Source of the DNA: Vanilla planifolia | Taxonomy: Eukaryota > Streptophyta > Magnoliopsida > Asparagales > Orchidaceae | Direction of reading: 5' to 3' | Length of the DNA: 64,000 bases | Assembly (NCBI GenBank): GCA_023846275.1 | Contig: CM043875.1 | Coordinates: forward strand, 23,936,593-24,000,592 | Part shown: piece after piece, positions 23,701 through 38,700 of the stretch | Position numbering within the stretch: the stretch's first letter is position 1 | Layout: the number at the start of each line of letters is the position of its first letter | Notes under the pieces: generated by a model | Database searches by the model: none | What the model saw: only the letters and a program-made list of their open reading frames with translations | What the model was told of the DNA's origin: nothing | Translations under genes and position numbers: made by a program

Positions 23701-26700
23701 AAAGAATTTGTGCACGCATGTGTGTGTGTTCATATGTTGAGGACAGGGGGGTTGAACCCATGACAGCCCTATGTTGTTCCATAGTATAAGCATACCCCCA
23801 ATTCAGTCCTTGGAGCAATAGCACCATTTACAACTGTTAGGCATTATTGCCAATTAGTTGGGCAACAATGCCATCACAAATGGTGATGATACTCAAACGA
23901 CCTTTAGACAATGAGAGCAGTATCGCCCAATTAATTGGCAATAATTTTGATCCATTGACTTAGGGATCACTACCAATACGAGACAATGTCTGAAAGTGTT
24001 TTCTCATAAATAGATTATAAATCATATAATGTATTAAACTATTGTTTTTTCTAGAAAATTAGCCAAGAAAAAACCAAACACATTTTTGTCTAGATGCAAA
24101 TCCAACAGTCAAAAAGGAAGAATCAGCTGTACAAAATAAACAAACTGATTAGAAAAAAAGCAACATGCAAATAATTTGTTTAGCAAGCCCAATAAATGCA
24201 ATCAATTAAGCTGGTAAAATGCTTAAAATAATCTGTAAAACTACATCATATGCCTTTAACCCTTAAATATGGTTCACTAAACTTAAACTAATTAAAACTC
24301 GTGCAATCGTTAACGCAAACAATTTTAAAGCCCGCATTGCAATATCAATTATGCAATTAACTGACTAATCCTGTATCTCAACCAGTTCATGCTCCAACTT
24401 GCCACATTTCAAAGTTCAAAGCCATATTCTGACATATAATTAATAAGCAATCTAAGCATGTGTTCAATAACAACCTTCTGGTTGGAACTCCATAGCTTAA
24501 CAGAAACACCTTATACCCCCAGCACGTGTAAATGCTTAATAACAGCTTTCCTAATCAGCATATTGGTTTTGAAGAAGGCATCTTTGTGTCACTGGAATAA
24601 ACTCTTCTCAAACAATTTTTGAGTAGCAACTATAACTTCGAAGGAACTCCATAAAATATGTTAATACTAGCTAATAGTACAGATAACTCCACCAGCTTGC
24701 AAACAGGAACATCGGCATGATGAATAATTAATCCTAGTGTTCAAATGCAAAATACTAGAGCACAGTAAATGGAGGCCACAACCTTTCTTGGCAACAACGT
24801 ACAAAAGCACCTACAAAACCACTGGTCAAGTGGCTGAGCGGCATTGCCTAATCTCTTATGTATGAGGTTCAGGGATCAAATCCTGTCTCAATAAAAATAA
24901 ATGCAAATCTTCACACAAGGCACCAAAGTTCAAAGTATGCAGTTCATCTGTCCAGATTAAAAACAAGCAAATTCTATATAATGAGCTCTTGTATCAAGCA
25001 AATGTCATGCAAATTAAACAAGCAGCTCTGGATTAATTGCAAATAACAAAATAAAATGAAAAGAAATAAAGTATATCACACACCTCTACATGCCTTCCTT
25101 CAAGTTAATAAACGATTTTATTTGCCAATACCTCTCAAATTAATTAATTTGAACCTTGTGAAACACATCTACAATGTCAAATTTTGTTGGAACAGCGAAG
25201 TTTCTTGGTAAGCTCGCATATGCTTTGTGAAATATTTAGGCATTCTAGTGTCAATGATGGATAAAACAATTTTATAGCATCAAACAAACAACAACTAATC
25301 CAGCACCAAAAAAATTTCAAATAACCCTTTCATTAATGCCTGCAATAAAATTAGAATATCAATGCAGAAAATACCTGATAAATTCCTAGAATCTTTGCCA
25401 AACACATTGGACTTCCTGTACTAATTGACTCTGAAAGATATTTGAAGTACTCAGGAGCAAATTTCATGAATGATTCTAACTCTGTTTTTGTAACCTGTTT
25501 TACTATAAATCTGTCATCCAAGGATTTTGCAAAGAAGACATTACTCTTACCACCTTGTGCTCCCCATTTCTTGCATCGACTTAGTGATCTTATGAAATCA
25601 AGCTCTGATGGGCAGCAAATTCTCCTCAAACTATCAAATTGCTTTGCAAAATAGCAAGTTACTGTATATTTTACTTTGCCCAGGGATCCATTATCTGAAA
25701 AGGAAACTCTGACATGCAATGCTTTATTATACACCAGAAGATCACCAACCAAGGAGGTTCTGCTCGAAGATTTGGGCAAAGTGTTGTATTCTACTGTGCC
25801 ATTACTTTTCAGTGATTCAGAGGAGCCTTCATCTATTGGCTTAAACGATTGAACATTTCCAATTTCAAAGAATGTCAATGGAGTTGAATAATCCGCTCCA
25901 TCTTTGGTCTTCTCACAGGAATCAGATAACTGGAAATGGTAATCAGGCGAAACAAGAGCATATGAAATAACACTGGTTGGTTCATCATCATAAATTGGAA
26001 TAACGGTATCATCAAGCCCAACTGGAAGAAGCACCCTAGCTCCATCCTGCCGCTCCAGTTCTCGAAAAGAAAAAATATAAACAGGATTATACTCATAAAG
26101 ACCATCAAATGTACCAAAACTCTTGTTAACCAGATTATAGAACTGTATAAATGGCATTTGAATCCACTTTGACAGATCTTTTGATTTACTTTCTATCTCA
26201 CTGCTGGATGAAGAATCAGGGAATTCCATTGCATCAGCGCGCACATGTTCCTCAGAACTGCGAGAGACTAAGGCTGAAGAATCAATTCCAACTGAACATG
26301 ATGAAATTGACATGCAAACTTCAGGAATTTGAGATCTATTTTCAAATGTCCACTTTGAATCAAAGGTTCCTGCCGTATCCCCTGTAGCAGAAAACTGCCC
26401 ATCAGAAATGACCATATGGACAACACCAGATTCAATAGGATCAAGCTTGATATTTGAACTCACGAAAGTAGAAGGGTCCTTGTCTTCATGATTTTGAATA
26501 GATTCTTGATCAAAATCTCTGATTTGTTGTGTTTCATTAATTTGGGAAGCAGTTTTATGAGATCCTTCTTTATCAAGGGGGTCATTTTTTACTGTATAAA
26601 AGCTAGTTGAACCTCTAAATAGCCTAGTAACTGCATTTGGATCTAGTTTCATGGTAGTGGCGATCTTGTCCTTGCTTCTTGTTATGAAACTTCTAAACAC

Positions 26701-29700
26701 TACACGATTGCCATGATCCAAGCCGGAAGCAAATATTAGCCGCTGATCCCATAGAAATGCTAGGAAAAGCAACTCCCTCCTCAGCTTATTTATCTCAAGG
26801 ATGTCAACCTCTGGCTCTTCCTTTGTTAACTCATCTTTCACTATTTTACGAATACATTCCTGAAGAAGAAACTATAATGCTCAATGAGAAAGAGGCAAAT
26901 GAATTGGCAGCAAGAAGAATAATACTGTCATCTTACCTCAAACTCTGCCTTTTCTTTCTTCAGCATTTCTTCAAAATCAATAAGGCTGCGTCTGTTCTCA
27001 ATCTCTTTGCCACTAAGAGGCCCTTTTCTTGGCTTCCTTTCCGCAAGTTTACCAAGTGCATTCAGAACCTCGCTGAACACAAGTTCAGCCATGTCAGCCA
27101 CCTATACTCAAATCAACATCATGAGCTTAATTACCCAATTATTATGCAAAACACAAAGAATGTTTGTTAAGCTTGTATCGCATACCAGTTTTGCATCTTT
27201 ATGCTTCCACTCCTGATGCTTGCAGCTGAAATCAAGTTTTGGAAGTGGTAGGAAGACAGAGTGAAGATGGACTGGAGCATATCGAAAGCAAGCAACCATC
27301 CTTCCAAATCTGCTCAAATAAAACAAATTATCAGTGCACATGAAGTAAGCGTCCATGTACATATGCATACAACAAAAATTATGGAGATGTTAAGTAAGAA
27401 TTGATGTGAACATAAAGGTAATAAAGTACCCATAGAAGCGGAGACAGTCTCTATGAAGGGAATGACCACAACTTGCTACTCTACTTGCAGCTGCATGATT
27501 TGAAAAGCTAAGCTCCAAGAACTTCCCAAATGACAAACCCCAAGCAGCATCAGACATCACAACCCTTCGAGTAGGAGGAGGAAGCCCATCCATCCGAGGG
27601 CAGTTGAGGCACCTGTGCCACATCCAAATTTTTCCATCACGCTCACCAGGCAAATAGAAACCCAAGATCTTCCTAACAGATATTGTTAGACTTCCTTGGC
27701 GATGAGTATAACAGTGGACGTGAGCTTCTGAAGGCATCTCACAGGAACGGCAACGGTAACTCTGACACAAGCAAAAATCCATCAATTGCTTCCCAGTTAC
27801 AGACTACATGTACCAAACATAATAAAAAGTAAGTCAGACCTGGTCAAACAGATGGTCCCTTAAAAATCTTCCCAAAGGCTTGTCAAAGGTTCCATAATAT
27901 TTGATGCGAAATAAATGTGCACGCTCACAAACAGTGCCCTTCCAAACACACCTAGATGTAAGTAAAACCAAAATGCTTTGATGATCTGAAGGAGAAAAAT
28001 CTTCTTTTGTAAATGCAGGTTCATCTCCATTATTTTTATTCTGATGTTCAGCATTACCAGAATGCTTTCCCAAAATGATATTGTTATCTTTTTTTTCACC
28101 ATTTTCCATAATCTTGACTAAATGTGAAGTTCCAAGATTCCCACAACTGTCGATTTCAGTATTAGAGACATCATTCATCACTGCCACATTTCTTTTAGAT
28201 GCTTTGGCTTCAAAATGATTGATCAAGCCTATATTATTTTCTCCATTGTCACAACAAGGTTGACAGCGAACATCCTGAAAGCCTGATAACATGTACATTG
28301 ATGATGAGTTACCAAGCATTGCTTGTGGTCTTTCTATAAACTGTTCAATTTGCCCACATCTCCTTGTGGGATAATCAGCCGCATCCACAGATGCATGTCT
28401 GAAGTTGGATGCAGAGTTAAGGGTATCACCGGCAATGTAAGGTTTGCCACTAGAAGAGAAGATGAAACCAGGTATAGTTGATATAGATTTATTCGTAGCA
28501 GACGGTTTATCAGGCAGTGCAACAGTTATGGGGGATTTCAAAGGAAGTTCCGGTAAAGAAGCACCTTCATCAGCCAGAAAAGATGTTTCAAGAGCCAAAT
28601 GATAAGCAGCAAAAACTCCATACTGAATAACATGTTTAACTTTCTTCAGTTCATCTCCATTTGCACCTTTGAGTAGAATCTGACATGACATAAAAAAAGT
28701 GCATATGAATAACATGCATGGCTTTTTTCACCAGGGATACCATCATTTAAACAACACAGAACATATGTATACACTAAGCAACATGAGGCCCAAGGGCAAA
28801 AATCACAGGCATTAGGATGTCACGACACTTTGTTCTGGCACCAATTGGACTCAAATGGAATTTTGATCACTAGGTTTAACAGGTTTTAAAAAAAGGAGAC
28901 GTCAAATAAACCAACATGGCATCTTCTATGGTAATTTTTCAAGGTTCTAGCAAACTTTGAGAAATAGAACCACAACCTCCTATCTAGGCATGCACAAAAT
29001 ATGAACATCTATTCGTAACTCACCTCTTCATACATAAATAATGGCACCTCTATAAGGCAATTATTTGATGCAAGTTTTTAACAGATAGTCATTCAACTAT
29101 TCCAATCATGTTGTTAAACTACAAGATAATAGGGCAAAGACATAACTATAAATACAAATATTAGTAACTAAATATACGTATAAAATTGAAAAACATAGGT
29201 ATGAAATGTTGATGAGAAAGGAATCAACTAATAGTTCATTACAGTAGAGAGCATAAGCAGATACAAGAAATAAGGGTTCAGAAATTGTTTCCATTATCAC
29301 GTTCAGGGCTTGCAAATATTACTTGCACCATCATTAATCATCTTTTCCTCCTGAGATCATTAATCATCTCCAACAACCTTTAATTGTTAATAGTTACTTG
29401 TTGTAACTTAAAAGCTCTCAACTTTTTATGACAAAAACACATGCCAAAGTGGCTTATCTTGACTAGGTCAGCTAAAGAAAATTCATCTGGCAAAGCACTA
29501 ACAGAAAAAAGTAAAACTTGCACCAATTTACAACTAAGGTAGAGCTTGAAAACATTTGAAAAACTTTTAATCATAATTGGTATTGTTATTTCTCTAGGAC
29601 ATGTCATTATATAGTCTTTGCCAAGTAGAGCATTATTTGTTTAATATAGAGAAAAAATTGACTGGTGTAAAAAAATGAATTTGAATTCCATAAAATAAAA

Positions 29701-32700
29701 AGATCAGAACATGACACAAAAACACACAACTTGGTTAGGAGCATTTGTTCAAGAGGGGTTGCGCATGGCAATAGAGCTCAACCATGAACTTTTGGGAAGA
29801 GAGGACCATTTAATCCCTATCCTGAAGCTGCTAGAGCATCCATGGACAAGATTGGACCATCCAATCAGCAGAATTCCAATTCATAACGATTTTAGAATTT
29901 TAATGCTTACTGAATCTTTCTTTCAGGGATCTATGGACATCTTATAGATCTAAGTAAAGTCTATAATGATAGTCAATTTAAGAAAATTTAGTATAGTGCT
30001 CAGACTTAATAAAATTAACAACTGCTAATTAATAAAGAATTAGAAAAGGAATTCTCTTCATCAAATAACAGTGGATACAAAGGAGGCAACCTAAGTGTAT
30101 CAGGCATTTGATCTTCCTTTACTAAGTAATTTTCTTCATCAAAGAAGCAATGAATGATCCAAGACAATATTGAGGGTTTATATGGGAAGTCTCAAGAAGT
30201 TTGGAAGGAAGCTAGAAAGTTATAAAGGTCTCAAGAATATTGGCTTGACAGAGTTTTGACCCATGTAAGGAAATTATGAGTAGCATCAAGATAGTTTTGA
30301 AACTTAAGAAGGACTTTTTAACGGAATTATGATATCAAGAGGGCATGTTGGAGACATTGATTAGAATTCTAAAAGGATCTGAGTTGCAAGAGAATGTGAA
30401 TGTCTCAAAGGGCTTACTATAACCTATAAGAAAGAAAAGGCTCATGAATGACTCGAGGAAGTTAGCACAAGCTCAAAGAAGGGTTATTGGAGATGCTCTA
30501 GGTGAATAGGGGTTGAACTATATCGAGCTAAGAATTTTGGACTATTTTACTACCAACAATAGTTTGACATTGGATGAATGCAAAACTAAAACCTCTGAAG
30601 GTACTCTTCAGCATTTTAATGCACTTCGAGTCATTGCATTCTGAGTTCTATGAAGGAATTTAAGCAATATTTACTACAGCTATATTGAAAGTTTCCAGAT
30701 ATGCAAAGATTTAAGTTGTGAAAGTCATAAAACCATGATTTTATTATAATCTAAATTCAAATAGTCAAGATTTGAGTTTTTTTTTTGTTTTCTAATTTAT
30801 TAGAATTTGAATTTTAATTCTTATTTCCTTTTATGTAATTCCAAAGTATCTTAGATCATAAAAGGTATCCTTGGGGCAACTGATGGATCATATTTTTGGA
30901 GATCAAAGAGATCACCTATATGTGGCATTTTTGAAACGGAGTATTAAAAGGATCTGCTTTGATTAAGAGGTTTTAGGTTTTGGATTGTTAAAGAGAAGTT
31001 TAAGTTTCATGCAATACATTTTTTTGTATTTTAATCTAAGTGGAAATTGGAGTTTTTCTATGTAATATTGCAATGTCCTACGTACATTCTCTATTTGTCA
31101 TATTTATAGCTAATATAAAATGATCACATTATGTGGGATAAACAAATTATCGAATATTAAAATAATAGATATTGTCAAAAGGTGGAATTTAGTGAATGGA
31201 GTTTGTGATACTGTTTGATCTAATTGAGAATTGAGAGAGTTGTTTAAAACAAGCAAAACATAAGGAGAGATATAACTCAAGATGAAGAGTCATCCAAATC
31301 ACTAGAAGAGTATGTGACTTTTAGCACAATTGTAACTTGTGCAAGAGTTTTATCTCATGTACTATATGAAAACCAAATAAAGTGTAATGAGCTTCAATAG
31401 CAAAAGTAGATGCAAGATGACACCATCAAGTTCTGATGACAGGTGTGCTCACTCAATGCAAATTTGGGAGAGAAAAGAGTCCCAACAAATAATTGGGAGG
31501 GTTGCCTATTGATATTACCATAGAATCATCACTTTTTCCCTTCACCAACATGGGACAAGCTAGTACTTTTGTAATTGCCAACGAGAAAGAAAATCAACAT
31601 TACAAAGAGAAGCCCAAGGAGGTCGATTTCAATGGTAATAGTACGAATGGAATCTTCAAGTAAAGGTACTTGTAGTTCTATAAAAGCTTGGTTGTCATCA
31701 TTACAAGGAGCATGATCATAACAAGAAGTATTGTTGGAAAGAGCATACCGACTTGATAAAGCAAAGGACCAAGAAAGATGTATATTAAGAAGGTTGTTGC
31801 CATTATTATCAATAAGAACATATGGAGGGTTTTGAATGCACTTCATTCAAATCTATCATTGATGGTTGAAGCCCAAGACAAAAGGAGGCTGAACTAGATC
31901 ATGCATAAAATTGTGTTATTTCACTATATATTATAGTTGAATATTAGATGAGTGTTGAACAAGATTTTGTGAAACTTGTCAACTTTCCAAATCATATTGA
32001 ATCGTCAAATTTAGGGTTTTTGAAGGAATTAATGTCCGTTTTACTACAATTATGCAAGAGGTTTTCAAACACATATGAATTCAAAATTGAATGCCATAAA
32101 ACCGATACCAATTTTAAAATAAACTTAAGTAGTCAAGACTTCAATTTATTTGTTTCCTAATATATTAAAATTACACTCTTAATACTTACCTTCTTTTATA
32201 CTATTCCAAGGGCTCTTGGCAAAAGGACTTTTAGAGAAGATGATGAATCATGTTTTTGGAGATTGAAGAGATCATCTATTCTATGGTATTTTGTGAACTA
32301 AGAGTATTGAGAAGACTACTTTGGATTTAAGTTTCATTACTTGAATTGATGCCAAGTTTGAGTCTGCTTATAATCAATTTGTTTGAAGGTTTTTTTCTAA
32401 TTGATGATTGGAGTTTTCCTATATAATTCTATTGTATTTTTTATTCATCTCACTATTTTTTCATTATAACTCTAAATAACCTATTGTAATTCAATTGGAT
32501 CAATTCAAAGATTGATTTATAGTATCATAATGCTTTGTTCAACATTTTGGAAGGAAAAAAAAGAATTCATTTTGTTAATAGCATCATTTAATTTAACAAC
32601 AATATAAAAAACCTCCTTTTTGTGAGAATCATTAAACAAAAAGAACAAAATCAATACGACAAAGTTTAACCAAGAAAAAAATAAGAAATTTTAGACAATT

Positions 32701-35700
32701 GCCTACTTAAGTGTGAGACCGAAATTTATCACATGAGAAACATATTAAATTAAGTCTTCACAAATCACAAGTATAACTCTCATATCATCCACTCAAATGC
32801 TAGCTTTTTGGCTCGAGGTTTACGACTTCCAAAAGATACAAACATGCATTCCTAATTAACCTCTTAAAATTAAGATGTGATTTCATCCAATATTTTGGCA
32901 AATAAAAAGCAACTACAAGTGCAAGCCTAAGAAGGTGTAAAGAGTGTTTCAAATCTAGAGAATTGTGCTGATCAATCTCCCTATTTCATCATCCTAAGGC
33001 CATAATGATCTTCTTGAGATCCACAAATTCCCATAACAAAGGATTATTCCAAAGAAGTAATTTATGGGTGGATTATTTCATTATTTGATGGATAAAAACA
33101 ATGCCTTAATATGATTCTAGAGCTTTGATTCAATTGGATTTGCAATACAACTTGGCACATTGCTAAATAAGAAACATGGAGAAATCCAAGAATATGAGCC
33201 CTGACAAATATTCAATGTTAATTTTGTTAGATGCATTATGCATTGAAATGGTTCTTGCTCCAAATGGACATAGAGCTTTATGTTGGCACAAAATTATGGA
33301 CAAAACAGTTTTTTCTTTTTTTTTTTTTACTTAAAGTTTTATTCTTGTATTATGGTATAAGATTTGAAGTGATTTACGAGCATGATTAATTTGTGTAATT
33401 TACCTCAAGAATAAATTGAGAGCTACACCTCCCCAACATGGCCACACATTGTAAATCTTCTATATAGGTTGTCCTTTCAATGTATTAATTAGTATAAAAC
33501 AAAAAAGACAATTACCTAATACACCTTCAAATTAATAAATTATTTAATTCCATTGCAGCAAGGACCTTGCCCAAGCCAATTCTTGCAAAGTCTTTGGCCC
33601 AAGCCAAATGTTGCAAAGGCTTTGTCCCAACCTAAGAAGAACTTTTTAGTAGCCCATCACAATGCTTAGAGGTGTGGAGTATTTTAATAATTTGGACTTC
33701 ATGAAAGGGTGTTCTAAGAACTTGAAGAGTCTCAGATTGCTTTGATATTTGGCTATTAGCAAGGGCATTTACTAAATTCAAGGAACTAATTGAAGCATCT
33801 TTCTTAGTATAGAAGCCAATGTAGGCATTTAGCCCAACTCAAGAATTTGATATTTTGTGACACTAAGCAAATTCCATAAGCACCATGATAAATTGGTAAA
33901 GTAAATGTGAATAGCACCTTGACAACTTCATGAAACAAAAGATGTTTTGATAATTTGCTGCCAAGGACATTTTGATAATTTATGAGATCAAAGAACTTTG
34001 GTGATTTGAGTGCCAAGAGTGCTTGCATAGACTCATTGAGCTCAATTAGATGTCATACTCCTAAAGGGAGTTGATTGGAGATCATCACAAAGCACTTGGC
34101 ACCACATACCATTTTGATAATTTGATGGCCTATGCATTTTGATGATCACAACCAACCCCTTAAAGGGAAGAAGCACTCTTCTATGATATATGAGATAATT
34201 CTTAAGACTTAGATTATTTGTATTATATTTTCTTCCAAATGTTGTGATAATCTTGATGAACAATGACATCTTGATCATATACAGTTTAAGGCTTATAAAA
34301 GTCACCAAAAAATCCAATGCATATAACTTAAGATAATTATGAAAGCTTAAAAACACTTTCTCTTTATTTCAAAGGTTTTCTTTTGCAATTTGAACTCTTA
34401 GAAACATTTTCAAAATTTTAAGAACAAGATCGTTTTGATAAATTTTCAATAATCTTAGATCTCATAAAATGTACAAGAACCTTATATGAAAACATTGGAT
34501 AATTATAGAATTTTGCAAGAACTATTATTTTTTGCTTTTGAGGGGTACTTTATTAATTTTAGCCCTAATAGCATTTTAGTAAGTTCCTTAGGAACAAAAA
34601 AAGATGACAAAACTTTATAAGGCTCCTAAAAAGGATTCTAAAAGCTCTGAGATATTGTCATATCATGACCTATTTTTGCACCATTTTTTTATATGTATTT
34701 TTTTAAGTCCTTACAAAACTTCAAAAATATTTTAGCAAACATGTTTAATATCTAGAAAAAAAAATATCACATGAGCTTGTGAAATCAAAACCTAAAGGCC
34801 ACAAATTGTTAGAGATGGTAAAGCTTTGATTTGTTTACGACGTAAATAATGTAATAAAATATGGTAAACAACTTAACAATATCACAAATAGATGATTTAT
34901 GTCCAATGAAGATATTTCTCACCAACTTTTTCAATATAATTTGCCATTGTTTGCCAAGAGGGATTTATTGCCACTAGAATTCAGATAATGCCTAGTAAAG
35001 CACAAATTCTTTTCTATGAATTTAATGAATTATAACTTGACCAACCAACTCATTCCTTTATCTTTTCATTTGTTTTTTTTATTTCAAAGATCAAATGATT
35101 TAATACAACAAAAGTCAACCATGCATTTCTCTTAGCCTCCTTCTTACATCCTTTCTTCTTCCACTCTCCGATGGGGCAACAACAAAAGGGCACATGGGAG
35201 ATGACATGGGAGTACATAGCAGCAATGTTGGCACCTTATAGGCAAAAATTGGTAGAATTTGGGGTGACAGTGAGCTCTAGAGCACATGAGGAAGAGCTTG
35301 TAAGGTTGGTAATTGTAATATGAAGAAGAGAGCACGAGCTTTGTAAGAGCCAAGGTGATAAACTTAGGCAAAGAAGATGCAACAATGAGTTTGGGGTTGC
35401 AAGCATGAGTAGAGTAGAATGCAATGGCCAACCATAAGCAATAGAAAGATGGGAAGGGCCAACGTTGGAGCTATCCATTGTAAACTTCTTTTGTTTATTC
35501 TTTTCATCTCTTTTTTTTTTTTAATTTTCCCATAGGATCTTTCTTGTCTCTCTATTTCATCTTTCAACTCTCCTAGCTTCCCCAAACTATCCTTCTGACA
35601 TGAAGTTGATGGAGAAGCATGATAGTTTCACTCTCTTCTTTCTTACTAAACTTAAGTTCTATGATTGCTTTTGTACCAGGCTGTCATTTTTTCAACACTT

Positions 35701-38700
35701 TATTTCTGCTGGAGGCTTTATTTTTTTTTCTGTCTTCTATTTTTTATCTCTTCTTTCATATTGGACAATTTTAGGGTAGTTTATTTGAAATCAGCCAACC
35801 AAGACTTTTTAAAAAATTTTCATAGTCAAGCAGTACGGAAGCACCAAATTTAACAAACTAGCTGTGATGTATGAGCATAATCTAGCTACACCTTGGGTTT
35901 AGAATTTTGCAGAGTTTGTACTAAAAGAAGCTCACACTATGCAAGACAACAACAAAGCTTATACAGGTTTCTACAATTCCAATCACAGTGAAAATAATCA
36001 GGAGTGTAAAACTTCAATCAAGACTTTTAACACGTTATTACTCTATTTATACTAAGCATGCATGTTCCAGGCAAGAAAATCATACCATAACAAAAATAAA
36101 ATTACATTTGACTATAAATTGAAATTTAATACCAACACCATAGATTTTAATAAGAACAAAAGTAATCAAGTAAAACTTACCGTACAGCCAAGCGGTTTTG
36201 GGCACCCTTCAAAAAACATAAGTGTCTTAGTCAACTTTTTTCCATTCTGGCCAGCACTTCCATGATCTTCAATAAACTTTTCCACATGGAACAAATCACA
36301 GTGTCCCAGTTTTGGCGATTTCATATGGTCAACTGAAGGGACTATTTGAGCACCAGTACAACGGACTAAACGTTCCAATAGTGGCCTTTTAATATTCAAA
36401 ACTAATGAAATATTTTTTGCAAGAAGATAATCTTGTGCATAACGAGACACTGATTTTTCTACCAGAAGAACATTGGGATGGTGAGCATCAATTTTAGCAA
36501 CAGCCATCTTTAAGTGATCCATTTCCTGGGAAGAGAGGTTCCCAGTTGTTTCAGATTAGAAACAAGTTAAAACAATTGCACAACACAGCTAAAATTGAAG
36601 ATCACATTTGTCCTCCAGATTTACGGGTGATCAAAGAGCGGGCTTTGAGAAGAAGGAAAAGAAAGAAAAAAAAAAGACAAGCAAGTTTCATGATGGCTAA
36701 TGAGCCCCTGATGATCTGTTACAAACACAAGTAGCTAAAACCTTCTGGAAACTATACACTATGGACTGATTAGTTTTCTGTACCACCAGTATTTCATGAA
36801 AAATAATGTGTTTAGGAAAATGCATATATGATACAAAGATAAGAGGATGCATTTGTGTGTAAAATATGTATAAATTTATCTAGAAAGAAGCAATAGAGAA
36901 AGAGAAAGAAAGGAGCAAATTAAACGTTACTTCAATGGGACCTGCAGGTCTATGGATCAAGCTAATTAAATATCCTTGCACAAATTTAGGACTTTCAGAG
37001 CAATACTTTTGATGGGTTCTACACAGGCATATCCCATGCAAGCTCAAGCTTTTGTGTTCTAAGCTACCCTATGATCTACATTAATAGGAGGAAAAATATG
37101 ATAAGAGTAGGATCTAGAAATATGTATAAGCACAGATACACAGATATACACCTACATGCTCGAATGATAACAGAGAAAGAAGTTGAGAAACCATTAGCAA
37201 ACCTGTTGAAGCAAAGTATCAAAACTGGATAACAGATTTGTAACTCTCTGGTATTCAAGTGCTCCTCCCAGTATTAAAAGACGAGGTTTTTCCACCCTCG
37301 ATGACATGCGACGGTGAGCGACATTCTTCTTACAAACTACTCCTTTAACAACAATGCTGAAAGCAAACCATGGGAATCGCATTAGCAATTTTCCACCACT
37401 TTTCCACCACGATTTTAGGTAGTTCAGCTTATGCATGCACAACAGCACAAGGACAAAGACATGGGTAAAGAATTGAAAGAAATTATGCATCAGAACAAAG
37501 CTCATCTATCACAGCCTTAATAGAATTTGCTAATGTAAAAAAAAAATAACATAACATAAAATATGCTGGAAGTGCAGTAAAGACAATCAACGTCGCCGCT
37601 AAACAAAAAGGGGAAATCAATCTGTAATGCATATCAATAATCTCAACTAACCTTTCTTTTCGAGACCCACAAGCTACGCACTTAACCTTCACATAACCAC
37701 CAGGGTCCATTCCTCCTCCCTCACTAGTGTCTGGCTTAAGAAGAGTTGCTGCCTTCCATGATAAAGTTGTGATAATATCCAGCCAGCCATCTTCTTCATG
37801 CTCATCACCTACAGGTAGATTTTCTACCTGAAGAAGTTGAGCCACTAAAGCCCTAAAATGTCCATCAACAACAATTTTCATGGCCTTCTTGTGCTCTTCA
37901 CTGGAACGATTTTTAGACTGATACTCAACGCTACCAAAGCTGCTCGATTGAAGATAACCCCACTCGCCCATGGTATTATCACCATCATCATCCTCTAACA
38001 AAGAAGAATCCCGCTCATCTTCCTCATTTTCGGGCTCAGGAGGAAGCCAGAGCCGTTCATTGTTCTCAAAATCAACAGGATCCTTTTCTGCACTTTCTAT
38101 ACTGTATATAGCAGAGGATGCATTACACTCATAGCTATTATCATGTCCTAATTCCTCAGCAACTTTATCCTTCTTCAAAGGGGTCTGAATATCCACGTCA
38201 CCGCAGACTGGAGAAAGTCGTTCTTTAGCAGTAATAACTTCTGCCGCAGTAAGAACACTATCTGAGCAGTAACTAACTTGAGGATCATCAAAATTAACAG
38301 GATAAAAAAAATCGGAATTAGCTGGGAAAGGTTGCATTCCTGATCCAGAGTGTAAACTTTCATATTCATCATCATCTTCATCATCATCTTCATCATCACT
38401 CCTGAAAGTGAAGAAACACAACTTTAATTAGTATCCTAACAGTAATTACTTATCATTGAACATTTTACCATTAAGATTGCCTGGATTCAAGAAGAAACAT
38501 ATAGCTTCAAGAAAAATCAATTAATCTAGGCCATAATTTTTTAGTAATGGAAGTTAGCAACAAGAAAAATTTGGAAAAGAATTAAGAGAATACTCAAAAC
38601 TGGAGGGCCAGTGAATAGCATGAGCATGAATCCATAGTTATTTACTGGATATGAAATAAAAGATTATCTTTTGAACTCCTTAATAGTAATGAAGATCACT

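Noticed and set aside
24831..24883. A functional tRNA gene
   Set aside because: A- and B-box words are present, but I cannot pair an acceptor stem or place an anticodon arm, and the B-box is altered.
35144..35585. Three overlapping minus-strand frames in FAB1 intron 4
   Set aside because: Hydrophobic, cysteine-rich random-looking peptides without shared domains; no start context or splice structure supports a gene.
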